Shown: piece by piece, positions 1 to 9,733 of the stretch
How positions within the stretch are numbered: position 1 is the stretch's first letter
Layout of the letters: each line of letters starts with the position of its first letter
Assembly: GCA_023381255.1 (NCBI GenBank)
Contig: JAMCTX010000004.1
Span: 1-33,903 of the forward strand
DNA length: 33,903 nucleotides
Source of the DNA: Nitrososphaerota archaeon
GTDB lineage: Archaea; Thermoproteota; Nitrososphaeria; Conexivisphaerales; UBA164
Reading direction: 5' to 3'
Translations under genes and position numbers: made by a program
Notes under the pieces: model-generated
Databases searched by the model: none
Seen by the model: the letters and a program-made list of their open reading frames with translations, nothing else
Told to the model about the DNA's origin: nothing

Positions 1-1294
1 CCCTGTGAAGCGTTGGCTGCCTGTTGAAAAGCACAACATCACCATTCATTATATGCCTCTCAATTATATAGTCATCATTCAGGCTCTGCGCAAGCGCTTC
101 CCTGTCCTGGACATATTCAAGCCTTATCTTGATTCCGTCTGGCCTTATTATATAGTTGGCGCCAGGATATGTATCTGGACCGTTCCTTACAAGCTCTTTC
201 AGAAATTCTATATTCCAGGGAGCCACTCTTTCAGGGACGGTGAGTTTCTTGGCAACTTCCTGCGGCACACCCACTTCAGATATGTCCAAGTTAGGGTCGG
301 GTGATATCACAGTTCTGCTTGAAAAATCAACCCTCTTGCCAGAAAGGTTGCCTCTGAACCTTCCCTCCTTTCCCTTGAGCCTCTGTGCCAGAGTCCTGAG
401 CGGCCTACCTGACCTGTGATGCGCTTGCGGTATTCCTGAAACCTCGTTGTCAAAATATGTGGTTACATGATACTGCAGCAGGTCAGCAAGGTCCTGCACT
501 ATCAATGGTGGGGTTCCATACTCCTTGGATTCAGCAACTCTCTGGTTAACCCTTAAAATGTCTACAAGTTTGTGAGTTAGATCGTCCTCTGACCTTATGC
601 CGGTTTCCAGTATGATGCTTGGCCTTACAGATACTGGAGGCACTGGCAGGACCTGAAGCACGAACCATTCTGGCCTTGCCGTTTTTGGGTTGTAACCCAC
701 TATTTCAATATCAGAGTCCGGAATCCTTTCCAGCCACTCCCTGATCTGCGTTGGCATAAGCCTTACTGGTCCTCCCTCTTCGGTTATTTCATGGAATGTA
801 TGCGGCTTTGTGAACTCGATGTCCAGCTTCCTGGCACCGCAATGCGGGCATATTTTGGTCTTCTTCGCCTTTGCAACTATTTCCTTGACAACCCTCTGAG
901 AAGTTATCGGGTTTCCCCCGGAATCGTTTATCTGCTTCCTGTATTCCTCTATTTCTTCATCAGGAAGCAGCAGCCTGCCACACTTGCGGCAGGTAGATGT
1001 CATGAGCCTGTGCACATCATCAGCGAACGCAATGTGAATAACCGGCTCGGCAAGTTCAATGTACCCAAAGTGACCTGGGCATGATGATGCCGGGTTTCCA
1101 CATGTTCCGCATTTTTGACCAGGCTCAAGTACCCCCAGCCTGTTATCCATTAGCCCTCCCTGGACCGGCATGCCGTCCTCGTCGTAGGTTTCCGGCACCG
1201 TAATTTCCACTGCTGCGTATTTCCTTATTTCAGACGGCGATAAAGTTGCGAACTTTATTGAATCAACCCTGTTAAGCGCAACGGATTCGCTCAT
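1..1294 (-). CDS. rpoA1: DNA-directed RNA polymerase subunit A' (N-terminal part, cut by window edge)
   Basis: Translating the minus strand from the ATG at 1294 gives about 431 uninterrupted residues, open to the left edge. This is the N-terminal half of the archaeal A' (beta'-like) subunit, part of the catalytic core of RNA polymerase. The clamp zinc sites are visible: C62, C65, C72 and H75 (a CxxC...CPGH pattern), then C102/C105 with C149/C152. The last visible residues are FNRQPTLHR, which lie just before the catalytic NADFDGD motif, so that motif is outside the window. A strong Shine-Dalgarno (GGAGG) sits just upstream of the start, inside the last codons of rpoB. The rpoB stop is 4 bases upstream, so the two are one operon. 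No frameshift is seen. Confidence 0.95.
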   Translation of the reverse strand, partial: MSESVALNRVDSIKFATLSPSEIRKYAAVEITVPETYDEDGMPVQGGLMDNRLGVLEPGQKCGTCGNPASSCPGHFGYIELAEPVIHIAFADDVHRLMTSTCRKCGRLLLPDEEIEEYRKQINDSGGNPITSQRVVKEIVAKAKKTKICPHCGARKLDIEFTKPHTFHEITEEGGPVRLMPTQIREWLERIPDSDIEIVGYNPKTARPEWFVLQVLPVPPVSVRPSIILETGIRSEDDLTHKLVDILRVNQRVAESKEYGTPPLIVQDLADLLQYHVTTYFDNEVSGIPQAHHRSGRPLRTLAQRLKGKEGRFRGNLSGKRVDFSSRTVISPDPNLDISEVGVPQEVAKKLTVPERVAPWNIEFLKELVRNGPDTYPGANYIIRPDGIKIRLEYVQDREALAQSLNDDYIIERHIMNGDVVLFNRQPTLHR

Positions 1295-1298
1295 AGGT

Positions 1299-4200
1299 TT
1301 ACACCTCCTCCTTGATGACAACCCTTGGAGCTATTCCAAGGCTCATTATTTCCTGCAAAAGCAACTTGAAAGCATACGCCACATTTACCGGGACAATTTT
1401 TACATCAGACCCGTCCTGCGGACATTCTAGTTTTTTGGTCTTTGCATTGTAATGTGCTAGCAGGCCGCATTTGGAGCATATGTATACAGTTGTTTTATCA
1501 GACTCCTCAAGTAACCTGTCCTTGAGCACCATTGATGCGCCATATGCAACAAGGCAGTCCCTTTCCATTTCTCCAAACCTCAGGCCGCCCCCGCGAGACC
1601 TGCCTTCAGTTGGCTGTCTGGTGAGCATTTGCACCTGTCCCCTGGCCCTTGCGTGCAATTTGTCAGCCACCATGTGGTGCAGCTTCTGGTAATAGACTAC
1701 CCCAACATATACCTGAGCAACCAGCTTCTTTCCAGTGACCCCATCGTACATTACTTCCTTTCCAGTTGGTGAAAATCCGTACCTTTTCAGCGTTTCCTGC
1801 AAACTGTTCACGTCTTCACCCTCAAATGGAGAGGCATCCACTTCCTTCCCCCTTAATGATGCCGCCTTGCCGGCTATCGATTCCAGGAACTGGCCAACGG
1901 TCATCCTGGAAGGAAAGGCGTGCGGGTTTATTATTATGTCTGGTATGACGCCGTCTTCCGTATATGGCATATCCTCCGGGCTTATTATCATTCCAACAAC
2001 GCCTTTCTGCCCGTGCCTTGAAGCGAACTTGTCGCCAAGCTCTGGTATCCTGTGATCCCTGACCCTCACTTTGTAAAGTCTGTTCCCCTCTACCGACTGC
2101 GTAAGGACAACGCTGTCCACTGTTCCACTCTCGCTCGGCCTCATTGTAACTGACGTATCCCTCAGGTAAAGCCCGTGGGCTTCTATTCCCTTGTACTCTT
2201 CGCTGAACCTTGGGGGACTTAACCTTGCAATCACGACGTCGCCTCCCTTTAGGTCGGCATTTGCATATGCAACACCGTCGCCTTCCAGATTTCTGTAATA
2301 TTTCTCGCCCTTGTAACCCCTAACATTGCTGTCTGGAGACGGTATTTCGAATTTATCCTTAAGCCCGCCCAGATACTGCTGCGCTTCAGCTTCATAAAGC
2401 CTGTAAAAGTACGACCTTCCTATGCCCCTCTCAATGCTTGCCCTGTTCATCACTATGGCATCCTCAATGTTGTAACCCTCAAAGCTGAGCACCGCCACAA
2501 CGGCGTTGAATCCTGTTGGCGCGCTGTCCATGTTCAGCAACTTTACAGCCTTTGTAGTCACCATTGGCTTCTGCGGGTACTCAAGCATGTGCTGTCGCAC
2601 ATATAGCGTCTGGTTAATGTTGGCAATTGAAAAGCCAAGAGCCTGCTTTGCCATTGCCGATTCGTACGTGTTTCTGGGTGACTGATTATATTCAGGGAAA
2701 GGTATTATCGAAGCCACTGCTCCAAGCATTGCCGGCGGATAAATTTCCATATGAGTGGTTTCTGCGCTTATGTGATACTCATCGATGGCAACCAAGCAGT
2801 TCTCCTCTTCATCAGCGTCTATAAGCTCAACAACACCATCCAAAAGCAGGTCTCTCCAGTTTATTTCTCCCCTTTCAATTCTTTCAACGTGCTCATCTGT
2901 GAGCTTTGGCTTTCCGTCCTGGACAATAGCTAGTGGCCTCATGACCCTGCCAGAGTTAGCACTTACCATCAGCCTCTTCTCGCCGCGCGAGTCAGTTGGA
3001 TAGTAGACAGAAATGCTTACATCGAACGGGAGTTCGCCCTTCCTCCTCATGTCCCTCAGCTTTTTCGATGCAGAGTCAACATCTTCAGTATGGCCGATCA
3101 GCCTGCCCTCAAAGAAGACCTTATAGCCATTTTCAGTCATAACTTTTTCAATTTTCTCTTTGATGCTGGAAAAATCGTGAGAAACAGATATTACTGCAGA
3201 AAGGGCCAGATTCTTTACCAGGCCGCAGTTGCTTCCTTCCGGCGTCTCAGTTGGGCATATCCTTCCAAATTGCGTGCCATGAAGTTCCCTTGCCTCGAAA
3301 TTGGGCTGTGTTCTGCTTAAAGGCGATTGTATCCTTCTGAGATGGCTTATGGTGGAGAGCCTGTTTGTTCTGTCCAGCAGCTGCGTAATTCCAACCCTCC
3401 CCCTGCCCCAGTTTCCCGTGGCTATAGCATTGGTCACCTTGTCAGTTATGATGCCTGGCCTGATCACCGCCTGAACAACGCTTGGACCCTTTTTCTGCCC
3501 CGCCCTGTCCAGCTGGTACTTCATGTCTCTCGTAAGGTTCCTCATGCTGGTCCTGAAAATATCAGCCAGTTGTTCGCCTGCGAACTTGATCACTTTGTTT
3601 CCATAATGGTCACGGTCGTCCTGATGCACGTACCCCAGCTTCAGCTGTATCAGTTTACTTGCCATTTCTGACAAAAACATCGCCTTGTCAAGCCTCTTTG
3701 AAGGTTCCCTGCCAAGGTGAGGAAGCAGGTATGCATCAATTAGCTGCTCTGCTCTCTTTATCCTAATTTCATCCACCTGCCCGTGGGCAATCCTGTTGCC
3801 AATGTACATTATAGCGTCCTGCTGCGAAAGCACACCTTCTGACTTCTCCAAGCTGGGCACCATTTGGTCCTGTATTTCATCCATGGATGATACAGCTTGC
3901 GCTATGTCAGAATCCTTTGTAACTCCAAGAGCGCGCATCAGCACCACATAGGGGATTTCAGTGGGCATGACCGGTATCCTCACATAAATAGCATTGTCAT
4001 TTTTCATGAACATATCGACCTTGGACCTAAACCCAACAATGGAAGAATGCACAACCGCCCTGAAAGTTATTGCGCTACCCGGCTTTTCCCGGCTGACCAG
4101 TATTTTGTTTGGAGACATGTCCTCCAATCCAATTATTATTCTTTCGCTCCCGTTTATTACAAAATATCCTCCAGGATCATTTGGGTCCTCGCCCACGTCT

Positions 4201-4619
4201 ATAAGTTCCTGCTCAGATAGACCGTGCAGAACGCAAATATCTGACTTGACCATCACAGGCAGGTTTCCTATATAGGATTTGAACGGCCGGTTTATGGATG
4301 GGTCGCTGTCTATTATCTGCATGTTAAGGTACAGTGGGGCAGCATAAGTCAGGTTCCTTAACCTTGCTTCGCGAGGTTGTATATAGTTTTCCGAACCGTC
4401 GTGTTCAGTAACTCTTGGCCTTCCTATTTCAATTTTACCCAGCTTTATTTTATAATTTCCAAAATTGGTCTCCACATCTACTTCTTCAATTTCGTCAATT
4501 ATGCTTTGAATTCCCTTCCTGATGAATTCGTTATATGAATTCAGGTGCTGCCTGGCTATTCCCTCCGATTTCAGCATGTTCTCGATCATCGACCAGCGTC
4601 TTTCAAAAACTGGCTTCAT
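1299..4619 (-). CDS. rpoB: DNA-directed RNA polymerase subunit B (unsplit)
   Basis: This 1106-residue protein is the archaeal B (beta-like) subunit in one piece. Methanogens and haloarchaea often carry it as B' and B'', so the single gene argues against them. Family motifs include FEGYNIEDA and, further on, [12 protein letters not shown], the catalytic-centre region. The C-terminal zinc region reads CSKC at about residues 1048-1051, followed by CPQD, so the usual fourth cysteine appears to be aspartate. The ATG at 4617-4619 overlaps the rpoH stop by 4 bases (ATGA), which implies translational coupling, and rpoA1 follows 4 bases after the stop. The length is in the family range. Confidence 0.97.
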   Translation of the reverse strand: MKPVFERRWSMIENMLKSEGIARQHLNSYNEFIRKGIQSIIDEIEEVDVETNFGNYKIKLGKIEIGRPRVTEHDGSENYIQPREARLRNLTYAAPLYLNMQIIDSDPSINRPFKSYIGNLPVMVKSDICVLHGLSEQELIDVGEDPNDPGGYFVINGSERIIIGLEDMSPNKILVSREKPGSAITFRAVVHSSIVGFRSKVDMFMKNDNAIYVRIPVMPTEIPYVVLMRALGVTKDSDIAQAVSSMDEIQDQMVPSLEKSEGVLSQQDAIMYIGNRIAHGQVDEIRIKRAEQLIDAYLLPHLGREPSKRLDKAMFLSEMASKLIQLKLGYVHQDDRDHYGNKVIKFAGEQLADIFRTSMRNLTRDMKYQLDRAGQKKGPSVVQAVIRPGIITDKVTNAIATGNWGRGRVGITQLLDRTNRLSTISHLRRIQSPLSRTQPNFEARELHGTQFGRICPTETPEGSNCGLVKNLALSAVISVSHDFSSIKEKIEKVMTENGYKVFFEGRLIGHTEDVDSASKKLRDMRRKGELPFDVSISVYYPTDSRGEKRLMVSANSGRVMRPLAIVQDGKPKLTDEHVERIERGEINWRDLLLDGVVELIDADEEENCLVAIDEYHISAETTHMEIYPPAMLGAVASIIPFPEYNQSPRNTYESAMAKQALGFSIANINQTLYVRQHMLEYPQKPMVTTKAVKLLNMDSAPTGFNAVVAVLSFEGYNIEDAIVMNRASIERGIGRSYFYRLYEAEAQQYLGGLKDKFEIPSPDSNVRGYKGEKYYRNLEGDGVAYANADLKGGDVVIARLSPPRFSEEYKGIEAHGLYLRDTSVTMRPSESGTVDSVVLTQSVEGNRLYKVRVRDHRIPELGDKFASRHGQKGVVGMIISPEDMPYTEDGVIPDIIINPHAFPSRMTVGQFLESIAGKAASLRGKEVDASPFEGEDVNSLQETLKRYGFSPTGKEVMYDGVTGKKLVAQVYVGVVYYQKLHHMVADKLHARARGQVQMLTRQPTEGRSRGGGLRFGEMERDCLVAYGASMVLKDRLLEESDKTTVYICSKCGLLAHYNAKTKKLECPQDGSDVKIVPVNVAYAFKLLLQEIMSLGIAPRVVIKEEV

Positions 4620-4864
4620 TCTTCTACCACCAATCTGTAATATTCAGAAGTGCCGGCAGTTTCACTGGACCTTATAATTTTCAATACATCGCCGGGCTTG
4701 GCGCCAATCGCCCTGACGACCGGGTCAGCTGCGCGTATTTTGGGGAGCTGGTCGTGCTTTGCATGGTACATTTCAAGCACAACCTTTGCCTCATCCGGAG
4801 ACAGAACAACATGTTGAGGAACATACATATGTTTTAAAATATCAACTTTAGAAGACATACTCAT
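4616..4864 (-). CDS. rpoH: DNA-directed RNA polymerase subunit H
   Basis: An 82-residue protein matching archaeal RNA polymerase subunit H, the counterpart of the C-terminal domain of eukaryotic Rpb5, which helps contact downstream DNA. Typical features are the N-terminal DILKHMYVPQHVVLSPDEA stretch and the C-terminal GDVLKIIRSSETAGTSEYYR stretch. It is the first gene of the rpoH-rpoB-rpoA1 operon and overlaps rpoB by 4 bases. Two ATGs lie close together (codons 1 and 3), and I cannot separate them. No Shine-Dalgarno precedes the start. A TATA-like box at 4897-4905 predicts transcription starting about 10 bases before the ATG. Confidence 0.95.
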   Translation of the reverse strand: MSMSSKVDILKHMYVPQHVVLSPDEAKVVLEMYHAKHDQLPKIRAADPVVRAIGAKPGDVLKIIRSSETAGTSEYYRLVVEE

Positions 4865-4896
4865 TATTTCGCCAACTATGGCTTCAACACTTGTGA

Positions 4897-4905
4897 ATAT
4901 TTAAG
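4897..4905 (-). promoter_or_regulatory. TATA box for the rpoH-rpoB-rpoA1 operon
   Basis: On the minus strand this reads CTTAAATAT. Its centre lies about 37 bases before the rpoH ATG, giving a predicted start site near 4876 and a leader of roughly 12 bases. It is assigned by spacing and AT content only. Confidence 0.5.
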
Positions 4906-4998
4906 CTTTATGGTCAATATTTTGTGTAATTTCATTAAGTTGCTTTTTGTATCCATACAGATTTACCTGAGCGGCAGCGCTACGTTAAGTTTTAGTTC

Positions 4999-5020
4999 CA
5001 GCCTGCCGGCTGATTTTTTA
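4999..5020 (+). other. Hairpin followed by T tract in the rpoH/cydA intergenic region
   Basis: The 315 bases between rpoH and the first possible cydA codon hold no convincing ORF. On the plus strand CAGCC (4999-5003) can pair with GGCTG (5008-5012) around a 4-base loop, and ATTTTTTA follows. That looks like a transcript 3' end, although no plus-strand gene lies immediately upstream. It could end a small RNA transcribed from around 4930. The rest of the gap is AT-rich promoter DNA. Confidence 0.3.
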
Positions 5021-5137
5021 TCAAAGACAGAATTTGCCCTTGATAATTGGCCATTGTATTTATTAACCATATAAATTCAATAAATTGCTAAATTAATTGT
5101 GTTATGGACAAATATTAATAATTTTTAAACTCAAATA

Positions 5138-5146
5138 TTTATAAAA
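5138..5146 (+). promoter_or_regulatory. TATA box upstream of cydA
   Basis: TTTATAAAA lies in very AT-rich DNA and predicts transcription starting near 5167, before the chosen cydA ATG at 5201. The motif CAAATATT occurs at 5109-5116 and again at 5133-5140, a 24-base spacing that could be a paired regulator site. Redox control of this promoter is only a guess. Confidence 0.45.
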
Positions 5147-5200
5147 AACAAGCAAAAAATTAAAAAAGATTTAATAGAGGTGGGTTTTAAGATTGAACAT

Positions 5201-6577
5201 ATGATAAGCCCAATATTATTAGACCGTGCAACAATGGGTTTTTCACTGGCAGTGCACATATTTCTTGTGTCTTTTGGAATATCACTGCCAGTTGTGATAG
5301 GCGCCTCTGAATTTATTGGCATAAGATATGGCGACAAATACTACAAAGCGCTTGCAAGAAGGCTTACCACCGCGCTCCTGATTTTTTTCGCAATAGGAAC
5401 AGCTTCGGGAACAGTAGTGGCACTTGAACTTTTGCTGCTCTGGCCCAAATTTATGGCGTTAGTAGGTTCAGTTGACATTCTTCCCCTTTACATTGAAGTT
5501 TTCGCGTTTTTTACAGAAGCTATATTTTTAGCAACTTACGCTTACTCTTGGGATAAAATAAGGAATCAGTATTACCACTTCCTGCTGATAATTCCAATTA
5601 TGCTTGGATCCATCGGGTCAGGAATTCTCATAACATTGCTGAATTCTTTCATGAATACGCCTGCTGGATTCAACATAAGTGAATACCTGTCATCGGGAAC
5701 CATAACCGGTGTCAACCCGATTGCCGCACTGTTTCCGCCCTCAGCAATTTACGAGGACAGCCACGGCGTTGGGGGAACAATCCTGGCAGGACTGGTGATG
5801 GTGATGGCATATTTTGTGTATAAGCAATATAAATCATCAGGGGAGGCGTGCAATTATTACAAAAAGGCCACAAAGCTGCTTCTGGGAATAAGTTCCGTAA
5901 TTGCGGCATTTGTAATATATACCGGGGTTTACAGCATTGAAATGCTTTACTATGTGCAGCCAGAAAAGTATGCCGCGTTTGAAGGCGACATAGTTCCGAC
6001 GACTCACGCCGCAGAAATGCTTTTTGGGTTATTTATAAACGGAAAATGGACTGATTATATATCGATCCCGAACCTGCAAAGCTTTCTTGCCACGGGATCA
6101 GCAAGCGGCTTAGTGCCAGGGTTGAGCCAGTTCCCGACTTACACTTGGCCGCCGTTATTTGTGCACGACATGTTTGATTTTATGGTGCTGTTGGGATTTC
6201 TTCTGGGCATAATCCTGCTTATAACCGATCTTGTGCTCATAATTGGAAAGTACAGCAACAGGTTTGGCAAGGTTGCAATTATAGGCCGGATTTCCAAGTG
6301 GGATGTATGGCATAGCAAATGGACAGTTGTTTTTGCTGCATTATCTGGAGCTCTTGCTCTGGTGCTGATGGAGGTGGGGTGGGTTATGGAAGAGCTTGGC
6401 AGGCAGCCCTGGATAATCTATGGTGTCATGCTTGTATCACAGGCAGGAAACGTTTCAACATCAATATTGCCGATTATGATTGCCATAATTGTGTTCTATG
6501 CGGCTATACTGCCATTTACCCTGATATACATTAACAGACATTTCAGGGCAAAACCGGTGGAGGCTGAATTACAATGA
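5201..6577 (+). CDS. cydA: Cytochrome bd-type quinol oxidase subunit I
   Basis: This polytopic membrane protein (458 residues) is the haem-bearing subunit of a bd-type oxidase, which oxidises quinol and reduces oxygen to water. I chose the ATG at 5201 over the in-frame GTG at 5180 because it puts the haem-ligand histidine at H19 and the conserved glutamates at E99 and E106, almost exactly the E. coli numbering (H19, E99, E107). H188 corresponds to the H186 haem ligand. The GRQPW signature follows TM segments near residue 400. The MVLLG segment aligns with the Met393 region, but the arginine two residues before that methionine in E. coli (R391) is aspartate here. The Q-loop is short. cydB overlaps by 4 bases. 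Confidence 0.9.
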   Translation: MISPILLDRATMGFSLAVHIFLVSFGISLPVVIGASEFIGIRYGDKYYKALARRLTTALLIFFAIGTASGTVVALELLLLWPKFMALVGSVDILPLYIEVFAFFTEAIFLATYAYSWDKIRNQYYHFLLIIPIMLGSIGSGILITLLNSFMNTPAGFNISEYLSSGTITGVNPIAALFPPSAIYEDSHGVGGTILAGLVMVMAYFVYKQYKSSGEACNYYKKATKLLLGISSVIAAFVIYTGVYSIEMLYYVQPEKYAAFEGDIVPTTHAAEMLFGLFINGKWTDYISIPNLQSFLATGSASGLVPGLSQFPTYTWPPLFVHDMFDFMVLLGFLLGIILLITDLVLIIGKYSNRFGKVAIIGRISKWDVWHSKWTVVFAALSGALALVLMEVGWVMEELGRQPWIIYGVMLVSQAGNVSTSILPIMIAIIVFYAAILPFTLIYINRHFRAKPVEAELQ

Positions 6578-7500
6578 ACGCGGAGTACATTATAAATTAC
6601 ACGGTACTTTCCGCGTTTCTGACCCTGTTCATTGCCGAAATAGGCTCATCCTTTGTGTTCCTGATCAACAGGGGGTATTACCAAAAAGTGAAGAATTTTA
6701 TTACCCCGCTTTGGGGTCCCATAGGGACATTTGCCATTTTCTATGCAGTGAACACTGAAGCCACCTATCCATCTGCGCTGTCACTGGTGGGCACCATGTA
6801 CATCACCCTGGGTATGGCTGCTGGACTTTTCTTTATACTAAGAAACGCCTTCATCATGTACAGCGAAGCTCATTCAAATAAAAGGATGGATATAATTTAC
6901 AGAGAAATCTATATCATAATGACGCTAATCGTGGCGTTCCTGGTTGTTACAATATTCAGTTCAGCGCTATCAGGCATAGGCGTAAATTTGACAACGGTTT
7001 CAATTAATCCACTAGTCGCAATGTTCAATCCTTTCAACATTTTGTTCTTCATTTCTGTAGCACTCATAGCACTTTCGATATCCTATGTGCAGTTCGGCGT
7101 TAAGGAAGGTGGAAAAATTGTTCCTGTAATTGCTGCCGTACTGGCATACATAATTGTTATAGTTTCGTCGATTATTTACCTCCCTTACTTCCTGAATAGC
7201 CTGAGCACAGGAACCTATCTGCTGATAATTTCCTTGATTGTTGCGGCAATTGGATTAGTGACCTACCTTTTGGGAAAACCATTCTCAAAATATATAATGG
7301 GCATATGGCTCTTCCTATCAATTGACATGTTTGGCATGATACAGTATCCATATTTATTTGGGGGAGTAGCCAAATACACACAGTTCCTGAACAATTCCTC
7401 CATGGCTCTTTACGTGTCATATGTTACTGCGATTGGAGGAACACTGGTTGCCCTGTATCTGGCAATTTTTTTCTATGTTAATTATGTAAAGCGCGCTTGA
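6574..7500 (+). CDS. cydB: Cytochrome bd-type oxidase subunit II (divergent)
   Basis: A 308-residue, very hydrophobic protein with about eight membrane segments, starting at an ATG that overlaps the cydA stop (ATGA). Position, size and the N-terminal pattern (a first helix followed by FVFLINRGYYQ) identify it as the partner subunit of CydA. It is shorter than the bacterial protein (about 380 residues) and little sequence identity is visible, so the call rests mainly on synteny. Its last 23 bases overlap the 3' end of the convergent gene at 7478-8116. Confidence 0.8.
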   Translation: MNAEYIINYTVLSAFLTLFIAEIGSSFVFLINRGYYQKVKNFITPLWGPIGTFAIFYAVNTEATYPSALSLVGTMYITLGMAAGLFFILRNAFIMYSEAHSNKRMDIIYREIYIIMTLIVAFLVVTIFSSALSGIGVNLTTVSINPLVAMFNPFNILFFISVALIALSISYVQFGVKEGGKIVPVIAAVLAYIIVIVSSIIYLPYFLNSLSTGTYLLIISLIVAAIGLVTYLLGKPFSKYIMGIWLFLSIDMFGMIQYPYLFGGVAKYTQFLNNSSMALYVSYVTAIGGTLVALYLAIFFYVNYVKRA

Positions 7501-8116
7501 AATCGAAAAACCCCAGCCAGAGCAGCACAATGCCAACAAACTCTGCATAATAGAGAAATGCAGGAAACTGAGCTATGTACAGGGTACCGGCAATGCTTAC
7601 AACGACTGTCCCCGCTATGATCGAAACCATTTTTGCGCTGTGTTTATTATAATAGCTTGCTCCTGCTACTATGATTAGAACTGCAGCCGCTGGGAACGTA
7701 ACTAATGAAGAGGCTATAATAACTGAAAGCGGAAGTGGACCATATACCACCCCAGCAGTGAGGATATAACCTATGTTTGCGTAGGTCAGGGAAACAATCA
7801 GGGCTATGGCAGATATCAGTGAGTATATATAGTAAGCCAGAATGGCATTTCTATTACCCGTCAGGTTTATTGAACCAGACGCAAGCAGCTCAACCAAAAT
7901 GGCTACAACGAACAGGTATAGGTTTATTAAAAATCCATCATATACCCCAAATGCAAATAATGCTTCTAATATAACGCCCAAGGTAAATCCCCACATGCCT
8001 GATGCCCAAAGAATATAACTCACTTTTTTTCTCTGAAAATAGCTCTTTGTAAGATAAAATGCCAGTACCGAACTCAATAAGAAGATGACCAGAGTAGATA
8101 TTTCCACTGCAGGCAT
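7478..8116 (-). CDS. Polytopic membrane protein of unknown function beside cydAB
   Basis: A protein of 212 residues with about seven hydrophobic segments; I do not recognise the family. The open frame extends to a TTG at 8158, but the ATG at 8116 gives a natural membrane N-terminus (MPAVEISTLVIFLLSSVLAF) and lies just downstream of an AT-rich TATA-like stretch at 8140-8152. After the first helix comes a basic loop (QRKK), consistent with a cytoplasmic side. No haem or metal-binding motif stands out. It is convergent with cydB and the coding ends overlap by 23 bases, so antisense interference between the two transcripts is possible. A role in the oxidase or quinone metabolism is a guess by proximity. 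Confidence 0.7.
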   Translation of the reverse strand: MPAVEISTLVIFLLSSVLAFYLTKSYFQRKKVSYILWASGMWGFTLGVILEALFAFGVYDGFLINLYLFVVAILVELLASGSINLTGNRNAILAYYIYSLISAIALIVSLTYANIGYILTAGVVYGPLPLSVIIASSLVTFPAAAVLIIVAGASYYNKHSAKMVSIIAGTVVVSIAGTLYIAQFPAFLYYAEFVGIVLLWLGFFDFKRALHN

Positions 8117-8158
8117 AAAATGGCAACTGTAAATTGAAATTAATATTGTTTGTTCCAA

Positions 8159-8503
8159 AATTTTTTATGCTGCGATTGTATCTTTTAATCAAATTTTTTT
8201 ATTATAAATCCAGCCACTTACCAGATTTCTGAGCAAGCTGTGAAACATTAGCGAAGAATAGCTGCCTAATTACTCCGCTCATATCTGAAGCCAGGCATCA
8301 TAAAATGCCGGTAGCTATGGCTGGCGTCTTGTATCCGCTGCAAGCTTAAGATAAATTCTTTTTTTTTGATATCAATTTAGACTACGCCCAGATAGCACAT
8401 CACATAACCGCAATCAGTTTGGTCATTGCTCCATAAATACCTAAAATAGAACTGTGTCTCCTTTAAAAACGTTAATAAATATCTAATGTGCTGTTATGTA
8501 TTG
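8159..8503. other. Intergenic region with one small nested hairpin
   Basis: No credible gene is seen here. On the plus strand GGCAT (8294-8298) pairs with ATGCC (8305-8309) around CATAAA, and GCCAG (8290-8294) can pair with CTGGC (8321-8325) outside it, sharing one base with the inner stem. A poly-T run follows at about 8360. The right end holds the promoter of the next gene (AT-rich box near 8471-8480, about 26 bases before the ATG at 8504). The hairpin could belong to a small RNA, but nothing identifies a class. Confidence 0.35.
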
Positions 8504-9733
8504 ATGCCATTAAAAACTGAATTGCTTGATGTGCTTACGGCACCCGGTTACGTTTCAATAATTGAAGGGGACCCAGGTTCGGGGAAGACCACGCTTGCGC
8601 TGAAAGCGTGCGCAAGGCACGGGAACGCAACGTACATATCCTATGCCGACCCTGAAGTTTCTATAACTAGAAAGCTGAAGCTGGTTGACCCCCAGTTCAG
8701 CGGCTCATTCAACGTGGTGAGTATGCTGAGCGGAAAGCCGGACAGGGCTTTTTCGCTTATTGAGGAAGCAATAGGCAGGGGGGAGCTTGTCGTTGTTGAT
8801 TCGCTTGACGCAATGTTCTACGGAATGAAAGAAGAGGTCAGGGCTTTCCTGCAGATGATTTATGGATCTGTCAAGGCAAAAAGCGGTTCGCTGATCATGA
8901 TCTCAGAAGGGCTCAACGATGTTGCAAGGCAGGTCAGGTTCGTATTTGATGTGATAGTGGAAGTTAAGCTTGTAGACGTGCTTGGCAAGGGTGTACGCGC
9001 GATCAGGCTGCTAAAGGACAGAGATCACGAGATAGAACATGCATTACACTACATGACTTTCTCAGACATGTCAATATTGGAGCCTTTTCCATTATTAGAA
9101 CAGCCAGCCCTTAACAGGTTTAGCTCAATCCAGAGGCCAAAGGAGTCGGAAACAATACTGGAGACAGGACCCAATATACTGGAAGAGTTTGATCTTGATG
9201 TATCAGACATAAGGGCAAAACTTGTCAGAGAATTCATGGCTGCAGAGTATGTAATGAAGGGATATAGTGTAAACTACACAGTGGGGCCCAACGAAGATAT
9301 ATCAGATGCATTAATTGATTTTAAATCTTTAGTAGGTAACTATATAGACAGGTTAAATATAATTAATATCGACGCTCGTGCTACGGGTTATAAGGCGATT
9401 GAGTTTTTTAATAAATCAGTTTCACTGTACAGACCAAACTCAGTGAATATAATCAATTTACTTGCAGAAGAGGAGTTCGCCGTCAATGCGCCAGAAGAAT
9501 ACGAGGCATTCATAAATTTGACCATGAAAGAAAACCAGGGCAGGATTACACTGCATTTTGGGCACTCAAATCTGAACTCCACTAGGATAGAAATGAAATA
9601 TGTAAATGCTGCAAGGAAACTTACAGTAACCGACGGTTTCCTGTTCTGGCGCAGCATAAAGCCGCAGGGTCCAGTATATTTTGTCAAGATGGAACCGGAG
9701 AAGGGTTCAATGGAATTTGTGAGGATGACCTAG
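8504..9733 (+). CDS. KaiC/RadA-like RecA-superfamily ATPase
   Basis: A 409-residue protein. Residues about 1-190 form a single RecA-type ATPase domain with a Walker A motif GDPGSGKTT at 22-30 and a Walker B strand ending in D99 (LVVVDSLDA). It resembles archaeal KaiC/RAD55/GvpD-type ATPases, which usually act in signalling or regulation rather than recombination. The C-terminal half (about 220-409) is not recognised and may be an output or sensing domain. An in-frame ATG at 8486 is possible, but the TATA-like box at 8471-8480 predicts a leaderless start at 8504. The next gene starts on the base after this stop codon. Confidence 0.8.
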   Translation: MPLKTELLDVLTAPGYVSIIEGDPGSGKTTLALKACARHGNATYISYADPEVSITRKLKLVDPQFSGSFNVVSMLSGKPDRAFSLIEEAIGRGELVVVDSLDAMFYGMKEEVRAFLQMIYGSVKAKSGSLIMISEGLNDVARQVRFVFDVIVEVKLVDVLGKGVRAIRLLKDRDHEIEHALHYMTFSDMSILEPFPLLEQPALNRFSSIQRPKESETILETGPNILEEFDLDVSDIRAKLVREFMAAEYVMKGYSVNYTVGPNEDISDALIDFKSLVGNYIDRLNIINIDARATGYKAIEFFNKSVSLYRPNSVNIINLLAEEEFAVNAPEEYEAFINLTMKENQGRITLHFGHSNLNSTRIEMKYVNAARKLTVTDGFLFWRSIKPQGPVYFVKMEPEKGSMEFVRMT

